From Psychromonas arctica DSM 14288 (GTDB lineage Bacteria > Pseudomonadota > Gammaproteobacteria > Enterobacterales > Psychromonadaceae): a stretch of 64,000 nucleotides of DNA. Location: assembly GCF_000482725.1 (NCBI RefSeq), contig NZ_KI519479.1, forward strand, positions 94,331-158,330, written 5' to 3'. Shown here in pieces: positions 25,335 through 35,527 of this stretch. The notes below the pieces were generated by a model. It searched no databases. It was given only the letters and a program-made list of their open reading frames with translations, and had not been told where the DNA came from. The position numbers and the translations under genes are program-made. Position 1 is the stretch's first letter. The number at the start of each line of letters is the position of its first letter.

Positions 25335-26070
25335 TGTTTCCTTTTTGTAATAGTGTTGCGGATTCTGGATCTAAATAAAACTCGGTTAATCCTGATTTAG
25401 TTGAAATATGAGCAGCAGGGTAAATGTCTCCACTATTCGCTTGAGTATTTATTGTATAAATCATTTCAGCTTTACTCGCGCCCATCACTAAATAAGTAAT
25501 ACGTTTACTCTGCTCTATTAAATGTGCGGTTTTAGAGATGCGTAATTGACCAGACTGTGGTTGTGTTGCAATAAACGTTAAGTTAGTTTCATCGTAATTA
25601 GTTTGTCCTGGGAAAATCGATGCGGTGTGCCCATCTCCCCCCATACCCAAAATGATCCAATCAAATTGTGGAATATTATGATCGCCACAAGGAATGAAGT
25701 CTTGTATCTCTTGTGCATAACGAAGTACTTCTTCAGCGGGTGGGTTTTCGCCTTTAATACGATGAATATTCGCTTCTGGAATAGCGATATGATCAAATAA
25801 ACGTTGTTTACATTGACCATAGTTACTTTCAGCATCGTCAGCGGCAACACAGCGTTCATCACCCCACCAAAAGTGCAGTTGCTGCCAGTTGATGGTGTTT
25901 GCGTAATCAGAACTTGCTATATAATCAAATAACAGATTAGGCGTAGAACCTCCCGATAAAGAGATATGGATTTTATGTTCACTAACACTGAGTTGTTGTA
26001 AATCAGTCGCCAGTTGATCAAGCAATGCTTGAGTGGAATTAAAAATAATATTATTCACATTAAAGCTCAC
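25321..26070 (-). CDS. pgl: 6-phosphogluconolactonase (DevB/NagB type)
   Basis: The 249-residue protein hydrolyses 6-phosphogluconolactone. It has [15 protein letters not shown] near residue 39, WWGDERCV near 69 and the phosphate-binding [14 protein letters not shown] near 143. These motifs separate it from glucosamine-6-phosphate deaminase. It overlaps gnd by 14 bp and zwf by 11 bp, so translation of the three genes is coupled. Confidence 0.95.
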   Translation of the reverse strand: MSFNVNNIIFNSTQALLDQLATDLQQLSVSEHKIHISLSGGSTPNLLFDYIASSDYANTINWQQLHFWWGDERCVAADDAESNYGQCKQRLFDHIAIPEANIHRIKGENPPAEEVLRYAQEIQDFIPCGDHNIPQFDWIILGMGGDGHTASIFPGQTNYDETNLTFIATQPQSGQLRISKTAHLIEQSKRITYLVMGASKAEMIYTINTQANSGDIYPAAHISTKSGLTEFYLDPESATLLQKGNNDEC

Positions 26071-27556
26071 AGTAGTCAGTATCAGTTAAATTCTTACAAG
26101 GAGAACGCCATGTTTGGTCTTTTTCAAACAGCGCTTCTGCCTCAATCGGCCCCCATGTTCCTGCGGCATAACCGTAAAGATCAAAGGATTGTTTTTTATA
26201 ATCGAGAATAGGCTGCACAAATTGCCAACAGGCATGAACGGCATCACTTCTAGAAAATAAGGTCGCATCGCCTTTTACAACATCTAATAATAAGCGTTCA
26301 TAAGCCGTTAATAGCTGTGTGTTTTTTAAGTTCTTGTAATGGAAGTCCATAGAAACTTCCTCGGTGTTAAAACCAGATCCAGGTTTTTTTAAACCAAAAG
26401 TAAGTAAAGTACCTTCATCGGGCTGGATACGAATGATCAATTTATTATCTGGTGGATTGGCTGAAAAAACCGGATGTGGTGTTTTTTTGAAGTGAATAAC
26501 CACTTCAGTAACACGAGTAGGCATGCGTTTAGCGGTACGTACATAAAAGGGTACACCGTCCCAACGCCAGTTTTTAATAAACATTTTTAATGCGACATAG
26601 GTTTCAGTACGAGAGTCATTAGGTACACCCTCTTCTTCACGGTAGCTTAATAAGCAGTTACCACGCACATGTGATTTTGTATATTGGCCTAGCACTAGGT
26701 TATGTTTTAGGTCATGGTCGGTCAGAGGTTTTAGGCATTGCAAAACTTTAACGACTTCATCACGCATAGAATCAGCGTTAATCACTGCTGGTGGTTCCAT
26801 TGCCACCATTGCGATCACTTGTAATAAGTGATTTTGGATCATGTCGCGCATCGCACCGGAATTATCGTAGTAACCTCCACGAGTGCCTATCCCTAAATCT
26901 TCTGCGCCAGTAACTTCAATATAATCGATATATTTAGCATTCCATAAAGGTTCAAAAATACTGTTTGCAAAGCGTAAAACGAGCATGTTTTGTACTGTTT
27001 CTTTGCCCAAGTAATGGTCTATGCGATAAATTTGTTTTTCGGTAAAATCTTGATATAAGCTTTTATCTAGCTCGATTGCTGATTCAAGGTCGTAACCAAA
27101 GGGTTTTTCAATGACTAAGCGTTTCCAACCGTTATCTTCTTTGTTCATGCCATGCGCAGCAAGATTTTTAGGAATGACGGAGTATAGGCTAGGCGGTGTC
27201 GCAAGGTAAAAAAGGGTATTACTTGGTATTTTTAATTGTGTTTCTAAGGATTCAATACGCTCTTTAAGGACTGCATATTGATCTACTTTTGCAGGATCAA
27301 TCGCTTGATAAAATAAGTGTTTAGAAAATTTTTCTAGTGCCGCTTGATCAACATCTGGGTCAGACTCGATATGCTTAATTAATTTATCTCGAAAACTCTG
27401 GTCACTATAATCACTTCTACTGACCCCGATAATAGCAAATGAGGTGGGTAATTCTTTTAGCATATAAAGCTTAAAAAGGGCGGGTATTAACATGCGTTGT
27501 GTCAGGTCGCCAGATGCGCCAAAAATCACAATGCAGTTATTATCAAGAGTTAACAT
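26060..27556 (-). CDS. zwf: Glucose-6-phosphate 1-dehydrogenase
   Basis: This 498-residue enzyme opens the oxidative pentose phosphate pathway and makes NADPH. The dinucleotide-binding motif is [11 protein letters not shown] near residue 13, the active-site signature RIDHYLGKE near 173-181 (catalytic His), and the substrate Lys lies in VIEKPFGYD. It is the first gene of zwf-pgl-gnd. The 280-bp upstream gap, which is shared with the divergent SGNH gene, should carry the promoter; no operator stood out. Confidence 0.97.
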   Translation of the reverse strand: MLTLDNNCIVIFGASGDLTQRMLIPALFKLYMLKELPTSFAIIGVSRSDYSDQSFRDKLIKHIESDPDVDQAALEKFSKHLFYQAIDPAKVDQYAVLKERIESLETQLKIPSNTLFYLATPPSLYSVIPKNLAAHGMNKEDNGWKRLVIEKPFGYDLESAIELDKSLYQDFTEKQIYRIDHYLGKETVQNMLVLRFANSIFEPLWNAKYIDYIEVTGAEDLGIGTRGGYYDNSGAMRDMIQNHLLQVIAMVAMEPPAVINADSMRDEVVKVLQCLKPLTDHDLKHNLVLGQYTKSHVRGNCLLSYREEEGVPNDSRTETYVALKMFIKNWRWDGVPFYVRTAKRMPTRVTEVVIHFKKTPHPVFSANPPDNKLIIRIQPDEGTLLTFGLKKPGSGFNTEEVSMDFHYKNLKNTQLLTAYERLLLDVVKGDATLFSRSDAVHACWQFVQPILDYKKQSFDLYGYAAGTWGPIEAEALFEKDQTWRSPCKNLTDTDYCEL

Positions 27557-27844
27557 TAATCTATCCTTATTTAAATAGGCAAAAAAGATTAAAAAAATCT
27601 GATTATTAAGTTGTCGCAGATATAGATTTAATTTTTGTGTTTAAATTTATTGTTAAACAACATACTGTTTGATTAACAGCCAATGATATGGACACTGTTT
27701 AAAGCATAAAGTTTTGCTTGTATAGGTTGTTTACGGAGATACCATATTCTAAACATGTTTTGTTTAGCAAGGATATTTTTTATAATCAATTATTAAGAAT
27801 ATGATTAATGACTTTCATTTTATAAAATTTCAGCGGTGATAATG

Positions 27845-28477
27845 ATGAAAACAATATTATGCTTTGGTGATTCAAATACTTGGGGAACAGTACCCGATGA
27901 GGATCGACGTTATGATCTAACCGAAAGGTGGACAAGCCTATTAAAAAGCATGCTTCCTGTTCATTTTGACGTTATTGAAGCAGGACAACCTGGCCGAACA
28001 ACTGTACATGATGACCCTTTTAATGCAGGCCGAAATGGACTGCAATATTTACGTCCATGTTTAGAGTCTCATGTGCCTGATTTGGTGCTGATCATGCTCG
28101 GTACCAATGATTTAAAACATCGTTTTGGCTTATCTCCCGATGACATTTCTCGTGGTGTGTCGGTGCTGGCTGAAACGGTACTTAAATTTGATGCTGCTTG
28201 CAAAAAAAAGGCACCTAAAGTTTTATTGATCTCTCCTCCTCCTATTTATGAGGTGGGTGAATTCGCTGATATGTTTGCAGGTGGTGCAGCTAAATCCTTA
28301 TCCTTAGCAAAATACTATCAGCGTAGTGCAGAAAAATTAGGCTGTAGCTACTTTGATGCGGGTAGCGTCGTCACCTCATGTAATAAAGAGGGGATTCATT
28401 GGGATGTAGAACAACATCAACTTTTTGCTAATGCTTTAGTGCCCGAGATTCAAGCTATTTTTAGTCATGATATCTAG
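27845..28477 (+). CDS. SGNH/GDSL-family hydrolase
   Basis: I start at the second of two adjacent ATGs (GGTG six bases upstream), giving MKTILCFGDSNTWG, the usual N-terminus; the upstream GTG at 27836 is unlikely. The block I motif FGDSNTWG carries the nucleophile Ser, GQPGRTT the oxyanion Gly, LGTNDLK the oxyanion Asn, and the end IHWDVEQHQ supplies Asp/His. There is no signal peptide, so it should be a cytoplasmic esterase or acyl hydrolase of about 210 residues; the substrate is unknown. Confidence 0.9.
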   Translation: MKTILCFGDSNTWGTVPDEDRRYDLTERWTSLLKSMLPVHFDVIEAGQPGRTTVHDDPFNAGRNGLQYLRPCLESHVPDLVLIMLGTNDLKHRFGLSPDDISRGVSVLAETVLKFDAACKKKAPKVLLISPPPIYEVGEFADMFAGGAAKSLSLAKYYQRSAEKLGCSYFDAGSVVTSCNKEGIHWDVEQHQLFANALVPEIQAIFSHDI

Positions 28478-28930
28478 TGCTGTCGCTTACGATTAACATT
28501 CGCTATTAAATATTATTCATTCATTTGATAGCTGCGACAAAAAGAGTGCTACTGTATTCTCCTGATTGAGTGTTAGCTAGGGTGTTTCATACTAGTTATC
28601 AAGCTATTAGATTAATATATGCACTTGCAGTATATAGAAGTTGGCTTTTTGCTGATCACTAAACCTCTCTCTCGCATTAGTAAGCCCTCAATTTTTTCAG
28701 CAAGGCTTATTTTTCAGTTGGCCGACTATTTTTAAGAGTTTGATTAAATATATATCTTTGATATTGTGGTCGCGCACGTTGACTGCAATATTGGCGTCAC
28801 GTATCCACCGTAAATACGGATTTATACAACTTAACTTTATACAAATTAACTTTATGTTACTTAACAATGATGTTGAGGCGATGGTGTCTGTAGGTTTTTT
28901 TAACGTAATTAAAAATTAATGGAGTTTGTC
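28478..28930. other. Non-coding spacer with a weak terminator-like hairpin
   Basis: TAAGCC (28681-28686) can pair with GGCTTA (28704-28709), followed by TTTTTC; this may end the SGNH transcript. Short direct repeats ACTTAACTTTATAC/AAATTAACTTTATG lie near 28830-28857. No ORF was seen. Confidence 0.4.
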
Positions 28931-29506
28931 ATGAAAGCTATATCTAGCATTGCATTATTATTGGTATTTTTAACCCCGAGTGCATTTGCACAATGGCAAT
29001 TACAAGGGGATGATTCAAGCGTCAATTTTGTCTCTGTAAAGAGCTCAACAACAGCCGAAGTTCATCATTTCAAAAAGCTCACCGGTGCGATAAGCGATAC
29101 TGGGGCTGTTGCTCTCAATATTGATCTGGCTAGTGTTGAAACGAACATTGGTATTCGTAATGGCAGAGTTAAATCAATGTTGTTTGAAACCTCTACATTT
29201 TTACAAGCCAATGTAACGGGCGCAATTGATATTGAGAAAGTTGCTAGTTTAAACGTGGGTGATAGCTACGTTGAAACAGTTAAGTTAGACCTCGATTTGC
29301 ATGGTGCTTCACAGGAAGTATCAAACGAAGTACAAGTGGTCAAACTAAATGATGGAAAATTATTGGTTAGCTCCATCAGACCGGTTGTTATTAATGCGAG
29401 TAGTTTTGGATTAGAGCCAGGCATAGAGCAATTACGAGAAGTTGCTAAGCTGCCATCAATTAGTACTGCCGTCCCGGTAACATTTAATCTTATTTTTGTG
29501 CAATAA
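28931..29506 (+). CDS. Periplasmic YceI-family protein
   Basis: The ATG at 28931 has GGAG six bases upstream and yields a clean signal peptide ending SAFA-QW; an upstream in-frame ATG at 28919 has no ribosome site. The mature part of about 170 residues is a YceI-like lipocalin fold: SSVNFVSVKSSTTAEVHHF, then a paired-strand core and SFGLEPGIEQLREVAKLPSI near the end. YceI proteins bind isoprenoid-type lipids in the periplasm; the ligand here is unknown. Single gene. Confidence 0.9.
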   Translation: MKAISSIALLLVFLTPSAFAQWQLQGDDSSVNFVSVKSSTTAEVHHFKKLTGAISDTGAVALNIDLASVETNIGIRNGRVKSMLFETSTFLQANVTGAIDIEKVASLNVGDSYVETVKLDLDLHGASQEVSNEVQVVKLNDGKLLVSSIRPVVINASSFGLEPGIEQLREVAKLPSISTAVPVTFNLIFVQ

Positions 29507-29670
29507 AAAGTATACAAACTAGTTCTACTAGTATTGAAAAAGCGGTTGGTTATTGGAGATGTCTGCAAAACATAGGGGCACAACTCTTTAACCAACTATT
29601 TCTATGCTGTTTAATTTAGCGAGATGCTTTTAAACATTTAAAAAAAATTCAACCAGTTAGGAGAAGTATA

Positions 29671-30204
29671 ATGACACATTCCGCAATTAAAGCAGGTTCG
29701 CTATTTCCAAGTACCGTTGTCACAGGTGTTGACGGCGAAGCGGTTGATATCAGCCAAATTAGCGAAAATGCAGATTGGAGAATGGTGATAGTTTATCGTG
29801 GTAAGCATTGCCCATTATGTACTAAGTACCTTAATTTATTAGAAACTTATAAAGAAAGATTTGCTAAAAACGGTGTTGAAATCGTTGCAGTCTCTGCTGA
29901 CAGTAAAGAGCAACTTGAAATACATTTGCCTGCATTAGAAATTAGTTTCCCTATTTACCATGGTTTAAGCATTGAACAAATGAAAGCGTTAGGTGTTTAT
30001 ATTTCTGATCCTCGCTCTGAGAAAGAAACGGACCATGCTTTTGCTGAACCGGGTTTATTTGTGATCAATGAGAAAGGCGAAGTACAACTATTGGATATAT
30101 CAAATGGTCCATTCTCGCGCCCTGACTTAGCGGTTTTAGCGGGGGGATTAGAGTTTATTAAAGCGCCTGAAAATGATTACCCGATCCGTGGGACACATCA
30201 ATAA
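29671..30204 (+). CDS. Peroxiredoxin-like (AhpC/TSA) family protein
   Basis: The 177-residue protein has a thioredoxin fold with the active site YRGKHCPLCTKYL (CxxC near residues 50-53), then VEIVAVSADSKEQ and a late EPGLFVINEKGEV strand. This is the peroxiredoxin-like branch that has a CPxC pair in place of the usual PxxxTxxC motif. It probably reduces peroxides or disulfides in the cytoplasm. TAGGAGAAG precedes ATG. Monocistronic with its own terminator. Confidence 0.88.
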   Translation: MTHSAIKAGSLFPSTVVTGVDGEAVDISQISENADWRMVIVYRGKHCPLCTKYLNLLETYKERFAKNGVEIVAVSADSKEQLEIHLPALEISFPIYHGLSIEQMKALGVYISDPRSEKETDHAFAEPGLFVINEKGEVQLLDISNGPFSRPDLAVLAGGLEFIKAPENDYPIRGTHQ

Positions 30205-30250
30205 ACGAAGGTAAAGGTATAGTTAGTGTTAGTTTACACTAGAAAAATAT

Positions 30251-30290
30251 GGCTAAAATAAAAGAGTACAATATCTTTTTTTTAGCCTTT
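30251..30290 (+). terminator. Terminator after peroxiredoxin-like gene
   Basis: GGCTAAAATAAAAGA pairs with TCTTTTTTTTAGCC with one bulge, followed by TTT and further T-rich DNA. Confidence 0.75.
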
Positions 30291-30374
30291 ATTGTTTTAG
30301 TTTTTTTATTTTCTGCTTACTATTATTTTAGTTAATAGGCTTATAAAAGCTTAAATATTATTAATGAGACCTCT

Positions 30375-31022
30375 ATGGAATGGAGTACATGGTTAGTTTA
30401 TATCAGTGTGATCAGTATATTGATATTTAGTCCTGGCCCATCGGCGCTATTATGTATTTCTGATGGTGTTAAGTTTGGCAACAAGAAAACAATCCCTACA
30501 ATTATAGGTGGTGCAATAGCGGCGCTTATTTTGATGAGCATTTCGGCTGTTGGTCTCGGTGCTATTTTAGCCGCCTCAGAGCATCTCTTTTTTGTTATCA
30601 AAATGATCGGTGCGCTGTATCTGATCTATTTAGGTTGGAGCGCATGGAAAGAAGGCAAAATAGACCTTCCATCTGAGACTGCAATAGACACTAAATTAGT
30701 CTCTTACTCTAGTGTTACACTTTTTCGTAAAGGCTTTATGGTCGGTATTAGTAACCCTAAAGATCTCCTGTTTTTTATTGCCTTGTTTCCAAGCTTTATG
30801 GATGCACAATTGCCTCAAGTTGAACAATATATTGTATTAGCCAGCACTTGGTTTTTAATCGATTGCAGTTCTATGTTTATGTATGCAGGTTTAGGCTCAA
30901 AAATTAGCCCATTATTAGCTAAACCTCGCACAATGAGTTTTGTTAATCGTACCGTTGGAAGTGTATTTATTGTATTGGGCGGCGCGCTTGCCGCTTCGGC
31001 TGGTTTCGATAAAAAAGGATAA
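30375..31022 (+). CDS. LysE/RhtB-family amino-acid exporter
   Basis: This 215-residue inner-membrane protein has six predicted helices. The family signature is FSPGPSALLCISDGVKFG near residues 18-35, followed by the LYLIYLGWSAWKEG helix end and GISNPKDLLFFIALFPSF. Members export amino acids such as homoserine, threonine or lysine; specificity is not readable. Its ribosome site is weak. Single gene. Confidence 0.92.
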   Translation: MEWSTWLVYISVISILIFSPGPSALLCISDGVKFGNKKTIPTIIGGAIAALILMSISAVGLGAILAASEHLFFVIKMIGALYLIYLGWSAWKEGKIDLPSETAIDTKLVSYSSVTLFRKGFMVGISNPKDLLFFIALFPSFMDAQLPQVEQYIVLASTWFLIDCSSMFMYAGLGSKISPLLAKPRTMSFVNRTVGSVFIVLGGALAASAGFDKKG

Positions 31023-31227
31023 TTAGCAGTCGCGAAATATATGATTTATCTATTCATATGCACTAGCTGATTTTATATATTAGTTGTTTAAATCAGTTTT
31101 CTAGTTAAGTTTTTTACCTAAGCTATTCACGTTAGCTTTCTATTTAAACTATCAATTTAAGTTACCTATTTAAGCTAAGCATGCTATTAAAATAGGTAAC
31201 ATAACTCAATCATAAAGGTGATGTTAT

Positions 31228-31632
31228 ATGACCCATGTTTCGGGTAGTTGTTTATGTGGGCAGGTTACTTTTGAGAGCAAGGATGATTTTCAACAATTTC
31301 ATCTTTGCCACTGTATTCAATGCCAAAAAGCCACAGGCTCAGCGCACGCTGCTAATCTATTTACTGCCCCTGAAAATATTAAGTGGCTTTCCGGAAAACA
31401 ATTAGTTAAGCGCTTTGATTTACCAGGAAGAACGATATCAAATGCATTTTGTATGGAATGTGGTGGGGCTGTTCCGTATCTTTCTTTATCGGGTAACAGC
31501 TTAATAATTCCAGCAGGTTGTTTAGATACGCCAGTTTCAATCGCGCCACAAGATAATATATTTTGTTCAGAACAAGCAGAGTGGTATCAAGAAGCGATTA
31601 CGGCCCATAAATTTGATAAATTTCCAGAGTAA
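31228..31632 (+). CDS. GFA-family (CENP-V/GFA) zinc protein
   Basis: The 134-residue protein has the metal-binding Cys pattern of the GFA fold: GSCLCGQV, CHCIQCQKATGS and CMECGGAVP. The family is named for glutathione-dependent formaldehyde-activating enzyme, but most members have no proven activity. AAGGTG precedes ATG. A second, only distantly similar GFA protein is encoded at 33359. Confidence 0.92.
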   Translation: MTHVSGSCLCGQVTFESKDDFQQFHLCHCIQCQKATGSAHAANLFTAPENIKWLSGKQLVKRFDLPGRTISNAFCMECGGAVPYLSLSGNSLIIPAGCLDTPVSIAPQDNIFCSEQAEWYQEAITAHKFDKFPE

Positions 31633-31746
31633 TTGATCCGATTCAGTTGAGTGATACTTTACTGTTCTTCATTAATTTTATTATCAGCTCTATTTTATCA
31701 ACACGCTATTATCAGTGCTATTTTGTGAACATTTAGGTTAGTTACT

Positions 31747-31770
31747 AAAAAGCACCCGAAGGTGCTTTTT
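31747..31770. terminator. Bidirectional terminator between convergent genes
   Basis: AAAAAGCACC and GGTGCTTTTT pair perfectly around CGAA, giving A-tract and T-tract on both strands. It serves the GFA gene and the convergent exported-protein gene. Confidence 0.93.
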
Positions 31771-31787
31771 AGATTTTTAAAGCAGAA

Positions 31788-32576
31788 TTATAAGTTACGT
31801 AAATATGCGTCGATAAACTGGCGTTGGTTTGGTGCTTTCGGTGCTGTTTTAAATGTCAGAGTTGTGTCGTTTTGACGTAGTTTCAATTGATCAGTAAATT
31901 GACATTCAATGTTATTAATGTGGGCAATATCATTTTTAAAGCTTTGATCGCTTTCACACATAGAAGCCATTTCATTCGCTACCTGTGCGCAAAAAGAACC
32001 GATGGCATATTTTTGTAATATTTTGTCATCAATTATTTTCCAGTCGACATCGGTTTGTATTTTTACGCCACATTGCTTCTCTATTTCGCTATTAGCCGCT
32101 GTGATTTTTCCCTGCTGATAACTTAAGTGCTTTTCACGATTGAAGTTAGCTAACTTGGCTTGCAGGCCTTTGCTTTTTTGTTGTTCGTATTGTGCTTTTA
32201 AATCGGCAACTAATATAGGATTAGGCGTTTCTTTTTTTGCTAAATAAATACCATCCCGCGTATCTGGTATGTAGAGCGTGTAGGAGCAACAACTATATCC
32301 TTGATCAACACTTACTAGGCTTCGCTCAGAGCCGTCATAAGTATATTTATAGGCGTTGTTACTACCGTGAGGTTTGAAATCAGTTAAAAGAGTAATGCCA
32401 TCAATCTCATGATTAATGCCGGTTACTTTTATCAAGGCTTGTTTTTTGTCTGTTGTTGTTGCAATAACAACGTTTACGCCGTCACCAGACGTTAGCTCTA
32501 TCGGGTATTTAGCGAGGTCTAAAGCAAAGCTGTTAGATGATAAAAGTGCACAGGTTATTAATAATATCTTTTTCAC
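31788..32576 (-). CDS. Exported protein of unknown function
   Basis: The 262-residue precursor starts at GTG with AAAAGGA upstream and has a signal peptide ending NSFA-LD near residue 19. The mature protein has a beta-rich first half with a CC pair in QGYSCCSYTLYIP. A helical, charged second half carries several Cys (KQCGVKI, SFCAQVA, SMCESD, IECQF), which suggests disulfides in the periplasm. I do not recognise the family, and neighbours (GFA and Nudix genes on the other strand) give no hint. Confidence 0.8.
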   Translation of the reverse strand: MKKILLITCALLSSNSFALDLAKYPIELTSGDGVNVVIATTTDKKQALIKVTGINHEIDGITLLTDFKPHGSNNAYKYTYDGSERSLVSVDQGYSCCSYTLYIPDTRDGIYLAKKETPNPILVADLKAQYEQQKSKGLQAKLANFNREKHLSYQQGKITAANSEIEKQCGVKIQTDVDWKIIDDKILQKYAIGSFCAQVANEMASMCESDQSFKNDIAHINNIECQFTDQLKLRQNDTTLTFKTAPKAPNQRQFIDAYLRNL

Positions 32577-32751
32577 AATAAGTCCTTTTAAGTATGTTAA
32601 TTTTATATTTTCATCAGTTTATAGCATTGATGATAATGGATTAAAAGCGCTAACTGCTTAGTAAATTGAGAGATTTACAATACAAAGGTATAAAATAGCA
32701 TTTTTGATGAATACATCTGTATTTCACAGGTGCTAACGTAATGGAATACAT

Positions 32752-33150
32752 ATGAAAAAAGTAATTGATAAACTTGCCTGGTTAATGATTCGTGATGGTA
32801 AATTGCTTAATGCTCGTTCTAAAAATAAAACACTTTTTTATTTACCGGGTGGTAAGCGTGAAATAGGGGAGTCTGATCAACAAGCATTAATACGCGAAAT
32901 TAAAGAAGAAATATCAGTCGATCTTATTGCCGATTCTATTCAATATGTCGGTACATTTGAAGCGCCAGCCGATGGAGAACAGTGTGACACGATAGTCAAA
33001 TTGACCTGTTATTTTGCTGATTTTGAAGGACAGCTTTGCGCGCAGTCAGAAATAGATGAAATCGCCTTTATTGATTTTAATAACAGAGCACGTTGTTCAT
33101 TAGGTTCTATCAAAGTGATGCAATGGCTGAAGCATGAAAACTTAATGTGA
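32752..33150 (+). CDS. Nudix hydrolase
   Basis: The 132-residue protein has a full Nudix box, G-x5-E-x7-REIKEEI, at about residues 36-58 (GGKREIGES then REIKEEIS). The length fits the smallest MutT-like class that cleaves nucleoside diphosphate derivatives; the substrate is not readable. The N-terminus KLAWLMIRDGKLL is typical. Single gene. Confidence 0.92.
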   Translation: MKKVIDKLAWLMIRDGKLLNARSKNKTLFYLPGGKREIGESDQQALIREIKEEISVDLIADSIQYVGTFEAPADGEQCDTIVKLTCYFADFEGQLCAQSEIDEIAFIDFNNRARCSLGSIKVMQWLKHENLM

Positions 33151-33358
33151 TCATAAAGAAACTCACGCTAAAGCGTTACTTGCTTGTATTACGTTTGTTA
33201 CGGCACGTAATTTGTGGTTTAAAAGAAGGTATTTTCATTCGTAAAAGATAGCTCACAGACTTCATACAATGGAAATAAGTTTATAACATGGGCAGTTACT
33301 TATTGATTAATATCTGCTTTAATGTGTTGCAAATAATGATCTCAAAATAGGAAAGACG

Positions 33359-33772
33359 ATGAAGATTACTGGAAAGTGCCACTGTGGTGATGTTGTTTAC
33401 CATGCAGAAGTAGATGAAACCAAAGTAGTAAGTTGTCACTGTAGTGATTGTCAGGTGATGTCCAGTGGACCTTTTCGTAGTGCGGTTGTGTCATTACCCA
33501 ACGCTGTTACTTTTACTGCCGCTCAACCCAAAGAATACGTAAAAACGGCTGAGAGTGGAAATAAACGCGCGCAGGGTTTTTGTGGAAATTGCGGTACAAC
33601 ACTGTATGCCACTTCAGTGGGGGAAGGTGATAAAGTGTATGGTTTACGCTTAGGGGCGATTGAGCAACGTGAGTTGTTGACCCCCAAAGCACAAATATGG
33701 TGTCGTTCCGCTGCTCCATGGTTAAAGACATTGGCAGACATTCCTGCCTTTGAGACAGCAATACCTAAATAG
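33359..33772 (+). CDS. GFA-family (CENP-V/GFA) zinc protein, second copy
   Basis: The 137-residue protein has Cys motifs GKCHCGDV, CHCSDCQVMS and GFCGNCGTTLY. It differs from the GFA protein at 31228 in spacing and in the C-terminal half (WCRSAAPWLK), so the two are ancient relatives and not a recent duplication. AGGA precedes the ATG. Activity unproven for the family. Confidence 0.92.
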   Translation: MKITGKCHCGDVVYHAEVDETKVVSCHCSDCQVMSSGPFRSAVVSLPNAVTFTAAQPKEYVKTAESGNKRAQGFCGNCGTTLYATSVGEGDKVYGLRLGAIEQRELLTPKAQIWCRSAAPWLKTLADIPAFETAIPK

Positions 33773-33854
33773 TTTTAATGACAAGCCCTAACCCTATCTC
33801 CAACTTAATGGTATCAATTCAGTTTAGGGCTTGTACCATACCAATTTAAGCTGA

Positions 33855-35051
33855 TTAAAGGTGCTCATTGAGGGTGATGTTACGCCCACCTAAGTAACCA
33901 AACACACCACATAATAAACTGGCTATTGCACATAACCATAACACGGGTGCCCAACTGTCAAACTGTGAATGTAACAAGCCCGCAAACATTGGCCCTATCG
34001 CCGCCAGTAAATATCCCACACATTGAGCCATACCTGACAAAGAAGCAGCTTGCCCAGAATGATGAGTACGTAAGCTGATATATGACAGCCCTAAAATAAA
34101 AATTGCACCAGAACAAAAACCTAATGTTGTTGACCAAATAAAAGCAAAATCAGGTAAATACAAGAGGCCTAATGCACAAATAAATCCTAATATTGCTAAT
34201 GATAACGCTAAAAATCGTTGGTCTTTTAGTTTTGATAATAGTGGAATCAATATAATACCCGGCACTGCAGAAGCAAGTTGGTAGGTGCCATGTAATACAC
34301 CCGCTTGCTGCGCATCATGCCCGCCTTCCATTAATATATTAGGTAACCAAGCAATGAGTACATAGGTAAAAAAAGAATTAAGTCCTAAACACAAGGTAAT
34401 TTGCCATGCTAATGCGTGATGCCAAATTTTACCGGGGGTCAGTGATTGTGCTAAATCTTTAGTGGGTTTGGTATGCAGCTTTAATTGCGGTAACCAAATG
34501 ATGGCACTGAATAAAGTGACTAAACCAAAGCAAGCCAAAGCAATCTGCCAACCTATATTTTGATAGGCAGCGAGAGGAATAATAAGGGCGGAGTAGCTGC
34601 CTGCAAAAATCCCCATGGCTAATACATAAGCTGAGGTCATGACCGCCACCTTATGTGGAAAGTCGCGTTTTATTAAACTTGGCAGTAACACATTACCAAT
34701 AGCAATCCCTACACCAATTACGGCGGTACCAATATAAAGCACAACGACTGAATCAATTAGCCGAGAGCTCAACCCTAATCCAATTAAGATTAATGCGATA
34801 AATAATGAGATTTCAAGGCCTTGTTTCTTCGCTAAGGTTGTTGCCACAGGTGAAGCGATGGCAAAGGCAAGCAAAGGTAAAGTTGTTAACATTCCGGCTT
34901 GAGAAGCACTAAGTTGAAAGCTACTGATCACCTGATCTAGCACCGGACCAATCCCTGTAATAGGGCCGCGTAGATTGGCTGCAATAAATAAAATACCAAG
35001 AATTAAAATGGCGGAGGCAAGGCGGGATCGTTTAGGCGAGATAGAATACAT
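33855..35051 (-). CDS. MFS transporter, CynX/NimT type
   Basis: The 398-residue carrier has 12 predicted membrane helices. The first loop LRGPITGIGPVLDQV and the overall layout are those of the CynX/NimT group (cyanate or 2-nitroimidazole transport in E. coli). No cyanase gene is near, so the substrate is open. The ribosome site is weak. It is convergent with the second GFA gene. Confidence 0.9.
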   Translation of the reverse strand: MYSISPKRSRLASAILILGILFIAANLRGPITGIGPVLDQVISSFQLSASQAGMLTTLPLLAFAIASPVATTLAKKQGLEISLFIALILIGLGLSSRLIDSVVVLYIGTAVIGVGIAIGNVLLPSLIKRDFPHKVAVMTSAYVLAMGIFAGSYSALIIPLAAYQNIGWQIALACFGLVTLFSAIIWLPQLKLHTKPTKDLAQSLTPGKIWHHALAWQITLCLGLNSFFTYVLIAWLPNILMEGGHDAQQAGVLHGTYQLASAVPGIILIPLLSKLKDQRFLALSLAILGFICALGLLYLPDFAFIWSTTLGFCSGAIFILGLSYISLRTHHSGQAASLSGMAQCVGYLLAAIGPMFAGLLHSQFDSWAPVLWLCAIASLLCGVFGYLGGRNITLNEHL

Positions 35052-35527
35052 GCTGAAACTTAATGGTTAGAAAAAAGGCTCATGATGATAACAGAGAATA
35101 GTAATTAAACGCATTAAATAGTCGCTCTAAATTTGAGTAAAAAATGATTAAAGTGAATGATTTTAAATAGTTAGTGGGGCTGGTTTTAAGCTCATTAATG
35201 ATGACTGTTAATTTTAGACATTATTTAATGAGTTATTTAAACCGGTTCATTAAACGCTATTCACTAAAAATATAATAGGGGGATAAGTTAAATAATTACG
35301 TTATCACGATGCATAACTAGGATGCACAGTTACGAGGCATAATTAGGATGCAATGTTACGAGGTATAGTTACGATGCATAAAAATGTAGAAGAAAAATAA
35401 TTTAACTTTTTTAACCCCACTTTTGCATGTCATCCGTTTATATCAATAACAAGGCTTTATTTAACGCTCTATACAATTCGTTAAATAAAAAATTTCTACT
35501 CTAAATTGAGATAAAAAAGGTGACATC
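35052..35527. other. Divergent spacer with 26-bp imperfect tandem repeat
   Basis: The gap lies between the divergent MFS and VWA genes. At 35320-35345 and 35346-35371 a 26-bp unit (GGATGCA ... TTACGAGG ... AGTTA/AATTA) is repeated with about five differences, flanked by partial copies GATGCATAA. The promoter of the VWA-sigma operon should lie between here and 35527. No ORF was seen. Confidence 0.55.

Noticed and set aside
31228-33772. The two GFA genes as a recent tandem duplication
   Set aside because: Only the metal-binding Cys pattern is shared; spacing and C-terminal halves differ strongly.
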